Shown here piece after piece: positions 26,621-33,529 of a stretch of 64,000 bases of DNA (position 1 is the stretch's first letter; every line of letters starts with the position of its first letter). The notes beneath the pieces were generated by a model. The model did no database searches. It saw only the letters and a program-made list of their open reading frames with translations, and had not been told where the DNA came from. Made by a program: the position numbers and the translations under genes. The stretch is taken from assembly GCF_007558865.1 (NCBI RefSeq), contig NZ_VLPK01000002.1, positions 124,001 to 188,000 of the forward strand, given 5' to 3'. This stretch comes from Mucilaginibacter corticis. Lineage in GTDB: Bacteria > Bacteroidota > Bacteroidia > Sphingobacteriales > Sphingobacteriaceae.

Positions 26621-26653
26621 TAAAATAATTAAATTTGGGTTGGAGGATATTGT

Positions 26654-26875
26654 ATGACTACTGCAGTAATTAGAGAGAAACTACACGATTTTATTGATAT
26701 AGCTGACGAGAAGAAACTTGAAGCTATCTACTCAATGATAGAAGACGGCGTAATGGAAAATGTTGGTATTTGGGAGGATGAAGAGTTTCTTAATGAATTA
26801 GACCGACGCATGGATGAATTGGAAAGCGGTAAAGTAAAAGGTGTAACCCTTGAGGAATTAAAAGCCAAATTCTAA
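26654..26875 (+). CDS. Antitoxin of a RelE/ParE-type toxin-antitoxin pair
   Basis: A 73-aa acidic helical protein. The N-terminal half (REKLHDFIDIADEKKLEAIYSMIED) probably forms the dimer/DNA-binding part. The C-terminal DRRMDELESGKVKGVTLEELKAKF has the sequence pattern of Bacteroidetes addiction-module antitoxins that wrap around RelE/ParE toxins. A GGAGG-like sequence (TTGGAGGATATTGT) precedes the ATG, giving one of the few clear Shine-Dalgarno sites in the window. The toxin gene starts 6 bp downstream. The pair lies between two copies of the dnaE 3' end. Confidence 0.85.
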   Translation: MTTAVIREKLHDFIDIADEKKLEAIYSMIEDGVMENVGIWEDEEFLNELDRRMDELESGKVKGVTLEELKAKF

Positions 26876-26881
26876 AAATCT

Positions 26882-27181
26882 TTGGAATACGAAATTATTC
26901 TGCACCCCGAAGCAGAAAAGGAATATTTAAAAGCTTGCGTTTGGTATGAGAAAAAAGTTGTTGGCCTGGGTCATCGATTTAAAAATGCTGTTTTAGAACA
27001 ACTTCAACTTATAAAAGAAAAGCCTGAGCATTATCCTGTTAAAAAACGTAATTATCGCGAAAGCAATGTTGATATATTCCCTTATTTAGTAGTTTACAAA
27101 GTCAACAAAGAGAGGGGTTTTATCTATATTGTTTCTATATTTCATACAAGCAAAAATCCTAAAAAGAAGTATCGCACATAA
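26882..27181 (+). CDS. RelE/ParE-family toxin
   Basis: A 99-aa basic protein with the RelE/ParE fold pattern: EIILHPEAEKEYLKACVWYEKKVVGLGHRFKNAVLEQLQLIKEKPEHYP, then FPYLVVYKVNKERGFIYIVSIFHTSKNPKKKYRT. ParE members poison gyrase and RelE members cleave mRNA; the sequence does not decide between them. The only start in register is TTG at 26882, 6 bp after the antitoxin stop, consistent with translational coupling that keeps toxin level low. The antitoxin is at 26654-26875. Confidence 0.87.
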   Translation: MEYEIILHPEAEKEYLKACVWYEKKVVGLGHRFKNAVLEQLQLIKEKPEHYPVKKRNYRESNVDIFPYLVVYKVNKERGFIYIVSIFHTSKNPKKKYRT

Positions 27182-27200
27182 AATTATTGGCACCCCAAAG

Positions 27201-27247
27201 GATATTTTAAGCGTAACTAATTCTGCACCGGTATTGAACTAATAATT
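27201..27247 (+). pseudogene. Direct repeat of the dnaE 3' end, copy 2 (orphan gene fragment)
   Basis: Read in frame it gives DILSVTNSAPVLN and a TAA stop, the same peptide as the dnaE end, but with GCA for GCG, GTA for GTG, TTG for TTA, AAC for AAT and TAA for TGA. Homology begins abruptly at 27201 and ends next to the stop codon of the HxlR regulator gene. It is best read as the remnant of an older or foreign dnaE end, separated from the gene by the toxin-antitoxin module. Confidence 0.88.
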
Positions 27248-27647
27248 ACTTGGCTTCGGTCAGTACCTCTTTATTAAGGATAAAGCAGCTTTCGTCAATG
27301 GCTTTTGCTTCGCCATCGGGTTTGTTGTTATTGGTAAAATGGTTTCCCCACACTTCAAGCGATTTGAAGATAACAGACATCTCAAGGCCAAGCGCTGTAA
27401 AGGTATATTCAACGCGTGGTGGTACTTCAGGGTATATTTTGCGGGTGATTATCTGGTCTTCTTCAAGCTCACGTAGCTGTTGCGAAAGCATCTTTTCTGT
27501 CATACCGCTAATACCGCGGTTTATTTCACTGTAACGTTTTGGGCCGTTGCGCAGTTGGTTTAAGATCTTCAATTTCCACTTGCCGCTTATCACACTTAGC
27601 GCCGCTTCCATCGAGCAAGAATAATCTACCTGTCTTTTTTTTGTCAT
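27246..27647 (-). CDS. HxlR-family transcriptional regulator
   Basis: A 133-aa winged-helix regulator. It has the HxlR signature CSMEAALSVISGKWKLKILNQLRNGPKRYSEINRGISGMTEKMLSQQLRELEEDQIITRKIYPEVPPRVEYTFTALG, including the near-N-terminal Cys often used for redox or electrophile sensing. It is divergent from the SDR gene at 27779, a common arrangement in which the regulator controls the oxidoreductase. The C-terminal extension after residue 110 is variable. A perfect palindrome lies 18 bp upstream of its start. Confidence 0.92.
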   Translation of the reverse strand: MTKKRQVDYSCSMEAALSVISGKWKLKILNQLRNGPKRYSEINRGISGMTEKMLSQQLRELEEDQIITRKIYPEVPPRVEYTFTALGLEMSVIFKSLEVWGNHFTNNNKPDGEAKAIDESCFILNKEVLTEAK

Positions 27648-27665
27648 CTTACAAAACTCGAAAAT

Positions 27666-27677
27666 TGATTTAAATCA
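27666..27677. promoter_or_regulatory. Palindrome TGATTTAAATCA, candidate HxlR operator
   Basis: A 12-bp perfect palindrome in the hxlR-SDR divergent region, close to the regulator start. Its position fits autoregulation, but there is no second copy nearer to the SDR promoter. Confidence 0.3.
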
Positions 27678-27727
27678 TTTCTGCCCATAACCAACCAAAA
27701 GGTGCGTTTCACACTAATTTGTGCATT

Positions 27728-27759
27728 CTTGACGGATCTCTTGCCTGTGGTTATATTTG
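27728..27759 (+). promoter_or_regulatory. Promoter of the SDR gene
   Basis: CTTG (27728-27731), 20-bp spacer, then TATATTTG (27752-27759), a full match to the Bacteroidetes TAnnTTTG element. The predicted start of transcription is about 13 nt before the ATG at 27779. Confidence 0.5.
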
Positions 27760-27778
27760 ATCTATAAAAACAAATATA

Positions 27779-28534
27779 ATGAAAAAGTTAGCTAATAAAA
27801 CAGCAGTAATTACAGGCGGAAACAGTGGTATAGGCCTGGCCACAGCTAAAGAATTTATAGCACAAGGTGCAAAAGTAATCATCACCGGACGCAATCAGCA
27901 GTCAATAAATGAAGCATTGGCATCATTAGGTGATAACGCTCATGGCGTAATTGCAGATAGCGCCGATATTAACCAAATACGTACCTTAGGTGAGCAAATT
28001 AGGGCTATTACACCAAATATCGACATTGTATTTATCAATGCGGGCATAGCAAAGTTTAATACTGCCGACCAAATGAGCGAAGACCTGTTTGATGAAATTA
28101 TGGATATCAACTTTAAAGGTGCTTACTTTAGCCTGCAACAATTGTTGCCGTTGATCAACGATGGCGGATCGATTATTTTAAATACATCTATTAACGCGCA
28201 TATTGGTATGCCGGGCGCAAGTGTGTATGCCGCAAGTAAGGCAGCCTTATTATCGTTAGCTAAAAACTTATCGGCAGAATTAACAGGAAGAAGAATACGG
28301 GTAAACTCAGTAAGCCCCGGCCCGATAGGTACTCCATTACATAGTTCAGAAAAACTGGGTATTAGTGATGAACAACTAACAAAAATGGGTGAGGGCATTA
28401 TCAGCCAGATCCCGATAGGCAGATTTGGAACAGTAGAAGAACTGGCAAAAATTGTAACCTTCTTTGCATCAGACGACTCAACATTTTTATTGGGTGCCGA
28501 GCTGATAGCCGATGGCGGTATGTCTACCTTATAA
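27779..28534 (+). CDS. Short-chain dehydrogenase/reductase
   Basis: A classical SDR of 251 aa. The dinucleotide-binding motif TGGNSGIG is at residues 12-19, the NAGI motif at 87-90, catalytic Ser137, and YAASK with Tyr150 and Lys154, followed by VSPGPIGTPL and the C-terminal LIADGGMSTL. TGRNQ after the second strand suggests an NADP(H) preference. The substrate is unknown. It is paired divergently with an HxlR regulator, so induction by a reactive carbonyl or quinone is a reasonable guess only. Confidence 0.92.
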   Translation: MKKLANKTAVITGGNSGIGLATAKEFIAQGAKVIITGRNQQSINEALASLGDNAHGVIADSADINQIRTLGEQIRAITPNIDIVFINAGIAKFNTADQMSEDLFDEIMDINFKGAYFSLQQLLPLINDGGSIILNTSINAHIGMPGASVYAASKAALLSLAKNLSAELTGRRIRVNSVSPGPIGTPLHSSEKLGISDEQLTKMGEGIISQIPIGRFGTVEELAKIVTFFASDDSTFLLGAELIADGGMSTL

Positions 28535-28561
28535 TTACATAATAGTATTCAAGTACTAAAG

Positions 28562-28590
28562 CGCCGGTTTTGAAAAAAGGCCGGCGTTTT
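28562..28590 (+). terminator. Intrinsic terminator of the SDR gene
   Basis: Stem CGCCGG (28562-28567) and CCGGCG (28581-28586) followed by TTTT, 28 bp after the stop codon. Confidence 0.75.
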
Positions 28591-28593
28591 CTC

Positions 28594-28607
28594 TGACAAA
28601 AATGTCA
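28594..28607. promoter_or_regulatory. Inverted repeat TGACA-N4-TGTCA upstream of trxA
   Basis: A perfect 5-bp inverted repeat around AAAA. Two further TGTCA half-sites stand in direct orientation at 28654-28658 and 28662-28666, before the trxA promoter. This looks like an operator for a dimeric regulator, but the protein is unknown. Confidence 0.35.
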
Positions 28608-28674
28608 CCCCAAAATCAAAGTGTATAAATATGGCATATGTTAGTAATTTCTTTGTCAGAATGTCATATATGTA

Positions 28675-28706
28675 TTTGTGGCAAGCAATTTGAATACTCA
28701 TATTTG
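28675..28706 (+). promoter_or_regulatory. Promoter of trxA
   Basis: TTTG (28675-28678), 20-bp spacer, CATATTTG (28699-28706; 7 of 8 matches to TAnnTTTG counting the free positions). The predicted transcript starts about 22 nt before the trxA ATG. Confidence 0.55.
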
Positions 28707-28735
28707 TTAAACAATAACAATAAATTAAAAAGATC

Positions 28736-29056
28736 ATGGCTTTAGAAATAACAGACGCAAACTTTGATGAGCTTGTGCTTAAATCAGATAAACCTGTATT
28801 GATTGACTTTTGGGCAGAATGGTGTGGTCCGTGTCGTATGGTTGGTCCGGTAGTTGAAGAAATATCAAAAGAATATGCAGACACCGCAGTTGTAGGCAAA
28901 GTTAATGTTGATAACAACCCTGGTATATCTGTAAAATATGGTATCCGCAATATCCCTGCTTTATTATATTTTAAAAACGGCGAGATTGTAGATAAACAAA
29001 TTGGTGCCGTTCCAAAATCAGTATTGGCCGGCAAATTAGATAAGCAATTAGCTTAA
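28736..29056 (+). CDS. trxA: Thioredoxin
   Basis: A 106-aa cytoplasmic thioredoxin. The active site WCGPC (Cys30, Cys33) is in the usual FWAEWCGPCRM setting, with the cis-Pro loop RNIPALLYFKNGE. It has no signal peptide. It reduces disulfides in cytosolic proteins and is itself reduced by thioredoxin reductase, not in this window. A long antisense frame (28549-29034) is a shadow. It has its own promoter and terminator, so it is monocistronic. Confidence 0.96.
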   Translation: MALEITDANFDELVLKSDKPVLIDFWAEWCGPCRMVGPVVEEISKEYADTAVVGKVNVDNNPGISVKYGIRNIPALLYFKNGEIVDKQIGAVPKSVLAGKLDKQLA

Positions 29057-29077
29057 CTATTATATAATTAAAGTTTC

Positions 29078-29109
29078 AAAAAGCGTTACAATGTTGTAAC
29101 GCTTTTTTT
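29078..29109 (+). terminator. Intrinsic terminator of trxA
   Basis: Long stem with GCGTTACAA and TTGTAACGC arms flanked by A- and T-runs (29078-29109), 21 bp after the trxA stop codon. Confidence 0.9.
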
Positions 29110-29124
29110 TTGCACTTTTATAAT

Positions 29125-30045
29125 ATGTCGCAACTAAACGATGATCAGCAGATACGGCAGTTGGCTAACCTGGAGCTTTTGGCCCGGCAGGTAGTTGAAG
29201 GCTTTATAACAGGTTTACATCAAAGCCCGTTCCACGGGTTTTCTGTAGAGTTTGCCGAACACCGGTTGTACAATAATGGCGAGTCGGTAAAAAATATCGA
29301 CTGGAAATTAATGGCCCGCACCGATAAACTGTTTGTAAAGCAGTTTGAAGAAGAAACCAACCTGCGCTGTTATTTATTGCTGGATACCTCATCGTCCATG
29401 AATTTTCCGCAGCAAGGGTTAAATAAGTTGCAGTTTTCTATCTACGCCATTGCATCCTTAATGTACCTGTTTAAAAAACAGCGTGACGCTTTTGCACTCG
29501 GGCTTTTTACTGATAAGCTTGAATGGATAAGCCCGGTAAAATCAACCTCGGCGCATTTGTTTTACTTGTATGCCGAGCTGGAAAAACAATATAATCAGCC
29601 TAAGATCAATACATCAACAAATATCACCTCGGTGTTACACCATGTTGCCGAACAGATCCATCAACGGTCATTGGTGATCATATTCAGCGATATGCTGGAA
29701 AATAACCTGGATATTGAAAAAATGAACGCGTTATTCGCCGCCATACAGCATTTAAAATATAACAAACATGAGGTGGTGATCTTTAATGTTAATGATAAGC
29801 AAAAAGAGCTGGACTTTAACTTTGACAACCGCCCGCACCACTTTATTGATATAGAAAGCGGCGATGAAGTAAAGGTGCATCCGGGTAAGATCCGCCAGGC
29901 CTATCAAAACTCATTGCAGCAATACAAACACCAGCTCGAACTAAAATGCGCGCAATACCATATTGATATGGTTGACGCCGCCATACAGGATGGATACTAC
30001 AGTATCTTAAAATCATATCTTATTAAACGCAATAGTATGGTTTGA
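29125..30045 (+). CDS. DUF58 domain protein
   Basis: The start ATG at 29125 (MSQLNDDQQ) is preferred over a TTG at 29110 inside the terminator T-run. The 306-aa protein has the DUF58 core: RLYNNGESVKNIDWKLMARTDKLFVKQFEEETNLRCYLLLDTSSSM, with DTSSSM forming a von Willebrand A-type metal site. It is cytoplasmic, with no membrane helix. DUF58 proteins usually sit beside a MoxR AAA+ ATPase and vWA membrane proteins (BatA/BatB). None is adjacent here, so the partner must be elsewhere. The exact function is unknown. Confidence 0.87.
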   Translation: MSQLNDDQQIRQLANLELLARQVVEGFITGLHQSPFHGFSVEFAEHRLYNNGESVKNIDWKLMARTDKLFVKQFEEETNLRCYLLLDTSSSMNFPQQGLNKLQFSIYAIASLMYLFKKQRDAFALGLFTDKLEWISPVKSTSAHLFYLYAELEKQYNQPKINTSTNITSVLHHVAEQIHQRSLVIIFSDMLENNLDIEKMNALFAAIQHLKYNKHEVVIFNVNDKQKELDFNFDNRPHHFIDIESGDEVKVHPGKIRQAYQNSLQQYKHQLELKCAQYHIDMVDAAIQDGYYSILKSYLIKRNSMV

Positions 30046-30182
30046 TTTTTGGTGAGCAATCTGTTGTTAATTGATCAAACATTCATTTATTAATTCCGTC
30101 AACAAATTGCCATCAATAAAAAAGAAATTAAGCAAATCAATTCATACAAGTTTGTGTTAATCATAAAACGTATTATTTATAT

Positions 30183-31682
30183 ATGAAGTTATCTGTCGAA
30201 CGTAAGCCAGTAAGAGTTAATCCAGATCCCAAGCGTGTAATTGCAAGATTCTTTTTTAACGGGAATGACCGGGCCAAAGAAGTACTTGAACGTGTTATCA
30301 GTATAAGTGAAGAAGAGGCTTTCAGTATCATCTCTCCATTATTGCAGGAATACTCTAAACGCCACCGTAATATTACCCGTGTTTTAAACAGGCATTGCAG
30401 CAAGTTAAAACCACTTTTAGCCGAATTGAATATTGATTATGATACACTTACTGTGTACCGTAAACTGTTAATAGGCTCTTATTTTACGCACGAATACTCT
30501 ATTGAATCTGCGGCGTTCTTTAATCCGTCTATTATCCAGGATCCTGATCAGACCGAGCTTTCTGAAGGCGAGCGCAGGGTGATCATGAGTTTCAGGGCAG
30601 TGGGCGAGGGGCATATCTCGTCTATTACGTTCCGTCGTGCACTCATCGATAAGAACAATGAGATCACCGTATTACCTGCCGGTAATTATATTGATGAGGC
30701 CGAAATAGTACGCAACGCGGTTTATAACAAAAAGCTGTTTTTTGATAAAGCTGCTATCACCCAGATAAACATTGATGTGTTGAATGAGCTTGAGGCTAAG
30801 CTTGATCACCATTTTGAATACTCGAACCTGAGGCGCATCATTATTGATTCGCAAAAGCTGCAGGAAAGCGATATGAAAAAATTGGAGTATGATAAAGTGC
30901 TTTGGCTGGCCGACTCATATTACGAGATTGTATTTTCATTAGATACCGATATATCAGACCGGGTGATCTTCCCTATATCAGAGTACGAGCGTAAAGGTAT
31001 TGAGGACGCGCGTTTTGTTGAGTTTATAACTGACGACGGTAGTTGTATTTATTATGCAACTTATACCGCTTATGACGGCGCCCTGATCATGCCAAAATTA
31101 TTGCAAACCACCGATTTTTATAACTTCAAGATCATGCCGTTATACGGAGCGGGTGCGCAGAATAAAAACCTGGCCTTGTTCCCGCGGAAGGTAAACGGTA
31201 AATATGTGATGATCTCGCGCATTGACGGGTGTAATAATTATATCATGTATTCGGATAAGATCAATATATGGGAGAAACCAATACTGCTGCAAAAGCCTAA
31301 GTTTAGCTGGGAGTTTGTGCAAATAGGTAACTGTGGGTCGCCGATTGAGACCGAGCACGGCTGGATAGTAATTACCCATGGCGTTGGTCCAATGCGTCGT
31401 TACGTGTTAGGGGCAAGCTTATTAAAGCTTGAAGACCCGGAAGTTGAAATAGGCAGGCTCAGAGAACCGATACTGATACCGAATAGCGATGAACGCGAAG
31501 GTTATGTACCTAACGTGATTTACTCCTGCGGATCGATCATTAATAATAATAAGCTGATCATCCCGTATGGCTTGTCTGATTACTCGACCTCATTTGCCGA
31601 GATTGACCTGGACGAGCTGATAGCTAAGTTTAAAGAAGATGCGATAGTAACTAAAAAAGAAAAGAAGCAGGTAGCAGTTTAA
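30183..31682 (+). CDS. GH130-family glycoside phosphorylase-like protein
   Basis: A 499-aa cytoplasmic protein. After a helical N-terminal region of about 130 residues, a five-bladed propeller follows with GH130-type segments: VEFITDDGSCIYYATYTAYDG, NKNLALFPRKVNGKYVMISRIDG, NCGSPIETEHGWIVITHGVGPMRRYVLGASLL and IPYGLSDYSTSFAEI. Family members phosphorolyse or hydrolyse beta-mannosides, yielding mannose-1-phosphate. Two GT4 genes lie convergently downstream, which suggests a make-and-recycle pair for an intracellular or surface mannoside. This pairing is inference. The exact bond specificity is not visible. Confidence 0.82.
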   Translation: MKLSVERKPVRVNPDPKRVIARFFFNGNDRAKEVLERVISISEEEAFSIISPLLQEYSKRHRNITRVLNRHCSKLKPLLAELNIDYDTLTVYRKLLIGSYFTHEYSIESAAFFNPSIIQDPDQTELSEGERRVIMSFRAVGEGHISSITFRRALIDKNNEITVLPAGNYIDEAEIVRNAVYNKKLFFDKAAITQINIDVLNELEAKLDHHFEYSNLRRIIIDSQKLQESDMKKLEYDKVLWLADSYYEIVFSLDTDISDRVIFPISEYERKGIEDARFVEFITDDGSCIYYATYTAYDGALIMPKLLQTTDFYNFKIMPLYGAGAQNKNLALFPRKVNGKYVMISRIDGCNNYIMYSDKINIWEKPILLQKPKFSWEFVQIGNCGSPIETEHGWIVITHGVGPMRRYVLGASLLKLEDPEVEIGRLREPILIPNSDEREGYVPNVIYSCGSIINNNKLIIPYGLSDYSTSFAEIDLDELIAKFKEDAIVTKKEKKQVAV

Positions 31683-31736
31683 ATTATGAAATCACGAGGC
31701 TGTAGAAAAATCAGGCCTTGTGTTTGCATTATATGG

Positions 31737-32396
31737 TTACCTGCTTTTAAGCACTACAGCAGCTTCTTGTATAGCCAAAGTGTCGTTGGTTTTTAATTGG
31801 GTTATTACCGAGCTGTTAAACTCATTAAACAAAGCACCTGCGCTCGATTTATATTGAAAAACATTTTGAAAAGAAGAGGAGCTTACTATTTTATAACTTA
31901 AACGCGAGAACGATAAATTGTTATAATCACCATAGCCCACACGCACTTCTCCTTCAATAACAGCCCCATTGATTGATGCTGGTGCAGGGTCATGATACTT
32001 GAGAAGATTGTATATAAAATCGCTTTTATTAAGCGGAGAGCGAAATTTGGAAGTAAATAAAAACTGCGTGATGTTTTTGGTAACCGCGTATTTTAGAGTT
32101 GATGAGGAAAACATGGCGGTATCTCTATCGATAAACGTCATTGAACTGGTGTCGCTTGGTTGGTAGGCCAAATTGAAATATGTACTGTCTTTCCCTATGA
32201 ACTTATTCTTTAAGGCCATATCAGTTATTTCGCCATTAGCTGTATAAACCCTTATCGTTCCTTTTTGCGTTACGCCTGTAACATACAATTTATGTGGAAA
32301 GACAACATTGGCATAATCTGTGCTTTTATCTTTTTTACAAGCTAAAATACATAACGTTAAAAAAAGCAAGGATAAGGTCAAATATTTGTTTAGCAT
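31737..32396 (-). CDS. Hypothetical lipoprotein
   Basis: The start ATG at 32396 gives MLNKYLTLSLLFLTLCILACKKD, a clean lipoprotein signal with the lipobox ILAC (Cys20). An earlier ATG would place a non-signal segment in front. The mature part (about 200 aa) is rich in beta strands and Ser/Thr and matches no family I know. The KKD following the Cys lacks the SDxxx/acidic surface-export signal typical of Bacteroidetes, so it is probably periplasmic-facing. It lies between the GH130 gene (convergent) and the GT4 operon, with an own gap of 125 bp upstream. Confidence 0.65.
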   Translation of the reverse strand: MLNKYLTLSLLFLTLCILACKKDKSTDYANVVFPHKLYVTGVTQKGTIRVYTANGEITDMALKNKFIGKDSTYFNLAYQPSDTSSMTFIDRDTAMFSSSTLKYAVTKNITQFLFTSKFRSPLNKSDFIYNLLKYHDPAPASINGAVIEGEVRVGYGDYNNLSFSRLSYKIVSSSSFQNVFQYKSSAGALFNEFNSSVITQLKTNDTLAIQEAAVVLKSR

Positions 32397-32521
32397 AATG
32401 ATAAGGCATTGAGCTTCTAAAATAGTAAAATCAGGGCCAAAAGAAATAGTTAAACAATAAAAGGGCAATTGTTTGCATCCAGGCTTTCATCGTACAAATC
32501 AAATTTTGTTAATAAGATTTA

Positions 32522-33529
32522 CTAACGTCCCAATATCTGCTGATACAACTTCAAATAATCGCTCACCATTTTATCGCACGAAAATTGCGCGGTGGCCCAG
32601 TTATAGCAATCTTCTCTTTTAAGATCCTTTAAGCGCTCAACGGCATTTACAGCCTCGTCGATATTATTAACCAGAAAGCCGGTTTCATTATCCTTGATCA
32701 ATTCTGGCATTGATCCTTTGTTAAAGGCAATAACCGGTGTGCCGCAAAGCATGGCTTCGGCTACGCTTAGGCCAAAGGGTTCATTAAAGTTAATAGGGTG
32801 CAGCAGCGCCAGTGCATTGCCCAATAAGGCATTGCGTTTGTCAGGACCGGCACTGCCAATATATTCTATCTGATCGCTGAATTGCGGCTCTATCTTTTCT
32901 TTAAAATAGCCTTCGTCCTGCACTATACCGGCTATCAGAAGTTTACGTTTACTTTTTTTGGCGATCTCTATCGCTTCGGCGGTGCCTTTATCCGGGTGGA
33001 TACGGCCAAAGTAAAGCAGGTAATCCTCCGGGTTATCGTTAAAAACAAAGTCCCTGGTATCTAAGCCATTGTAAACCGTAGCTAAGTAATCAAGTTCGGC
33101 ACTGCGGTCGCTATTGCTGATGGATACATAATAGCCTATATGGTTATACTTCTTATAAACGGGAATTATCCTTTGCGACGAAAATCCGTGTATGGTAGTA
33201 ATAACCGGAGTTTTTATTAACCCCGAATAGGTGAGGGGCAAAAAGTCGAAATTGTTGTGTATGATATCAAAATCGTCAGCCCTGTCCATCAGGTTACTGA
33301 TGTGCAGGCACTCCAATACCTTGGCATCTTGCGTACGGTCTTCTTCGTAACCCTTTTCACAAACGGATGCTAAGGTACCCGAGGTTATAGAATCGCCTGT
33401 GGCGAAAAGTGTTACATCAACCCCCAATTTAACCAAACCTTCGGCTATGTTTGAAGTCACCTGCTCCCACGGCCCGTAATGCCTGGGCGGTGTGCGCCAG
33501 GCAACGGGAGATAATACGGCTGCTTTCAT
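32522..33529 (-). CDS. Glycosyltransferase family 4
   Basis: A GT-B fold retaining glycosyltransferase of 335 aa. The N-terminal half has VAWRTPPRHYGPWEQVTSNIAEGLVKLGVDVTLFATGDS, and the C-terminal half YLLYFGRIHPDKGTAEAIEIAKKSKRKLLIAG and NEPFGLSVAEAMLCGTPVIAFNKGSMPELI, the E-x7-E donor motif. No membrane segment, so it acts in the cytoplasm. Its ATG directly abuts the stop codon of the upstream GT gene at 33530, so the two are co-translated or coupled. Donor sugar unknown; GDP-mannose is plausible given the GH130 neighbour. Confidence 0.92.
   Translation of the reverse strand: MKAAVLSPVAWRTPPRHYGPWEQVTSNIAEGLVKLGVDVTLFATGDSITSGTLASVCEKGYEEDRTQDAKVLECLHISNLMDRADDFDIIHNNFDFLPLTYSGLIKTPVITTIHGFSSQRIIPVYKKYNHIGYYVSISNSDRSAELDYLATVYNGLDTRDFVFNDNPEDYLLYFGRIHPDKGTAEAIEIAKKSKRKLLIAGIVQDEGYFKEKIEPQFSDQIEYIGSAGPDKRNALLGNALALLHPINFNEPFGLSVAEAMLCGTPVIAFNKGSMPELIKDNETGFLVNNIDEAVNAVERLKDLKREDCYNWATAQFSCDKMVSDYLKLYQQILGR

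Noticed and set aside
28675..28706. Sigma-54 promoter before trxA
   Set aside because: TGGCAAGCAATTTGAA is similar to the -24/-12 pattern but lacks the GC at -12; the TTTG/TAnnTTTG reading fits better.
28549..29034. 161-aa frame antisense to trxA
   Set aside because: It is the complement of a clear thioredoxin gene and lacks any recognisable domain; its extent is due to trxA codon bias.
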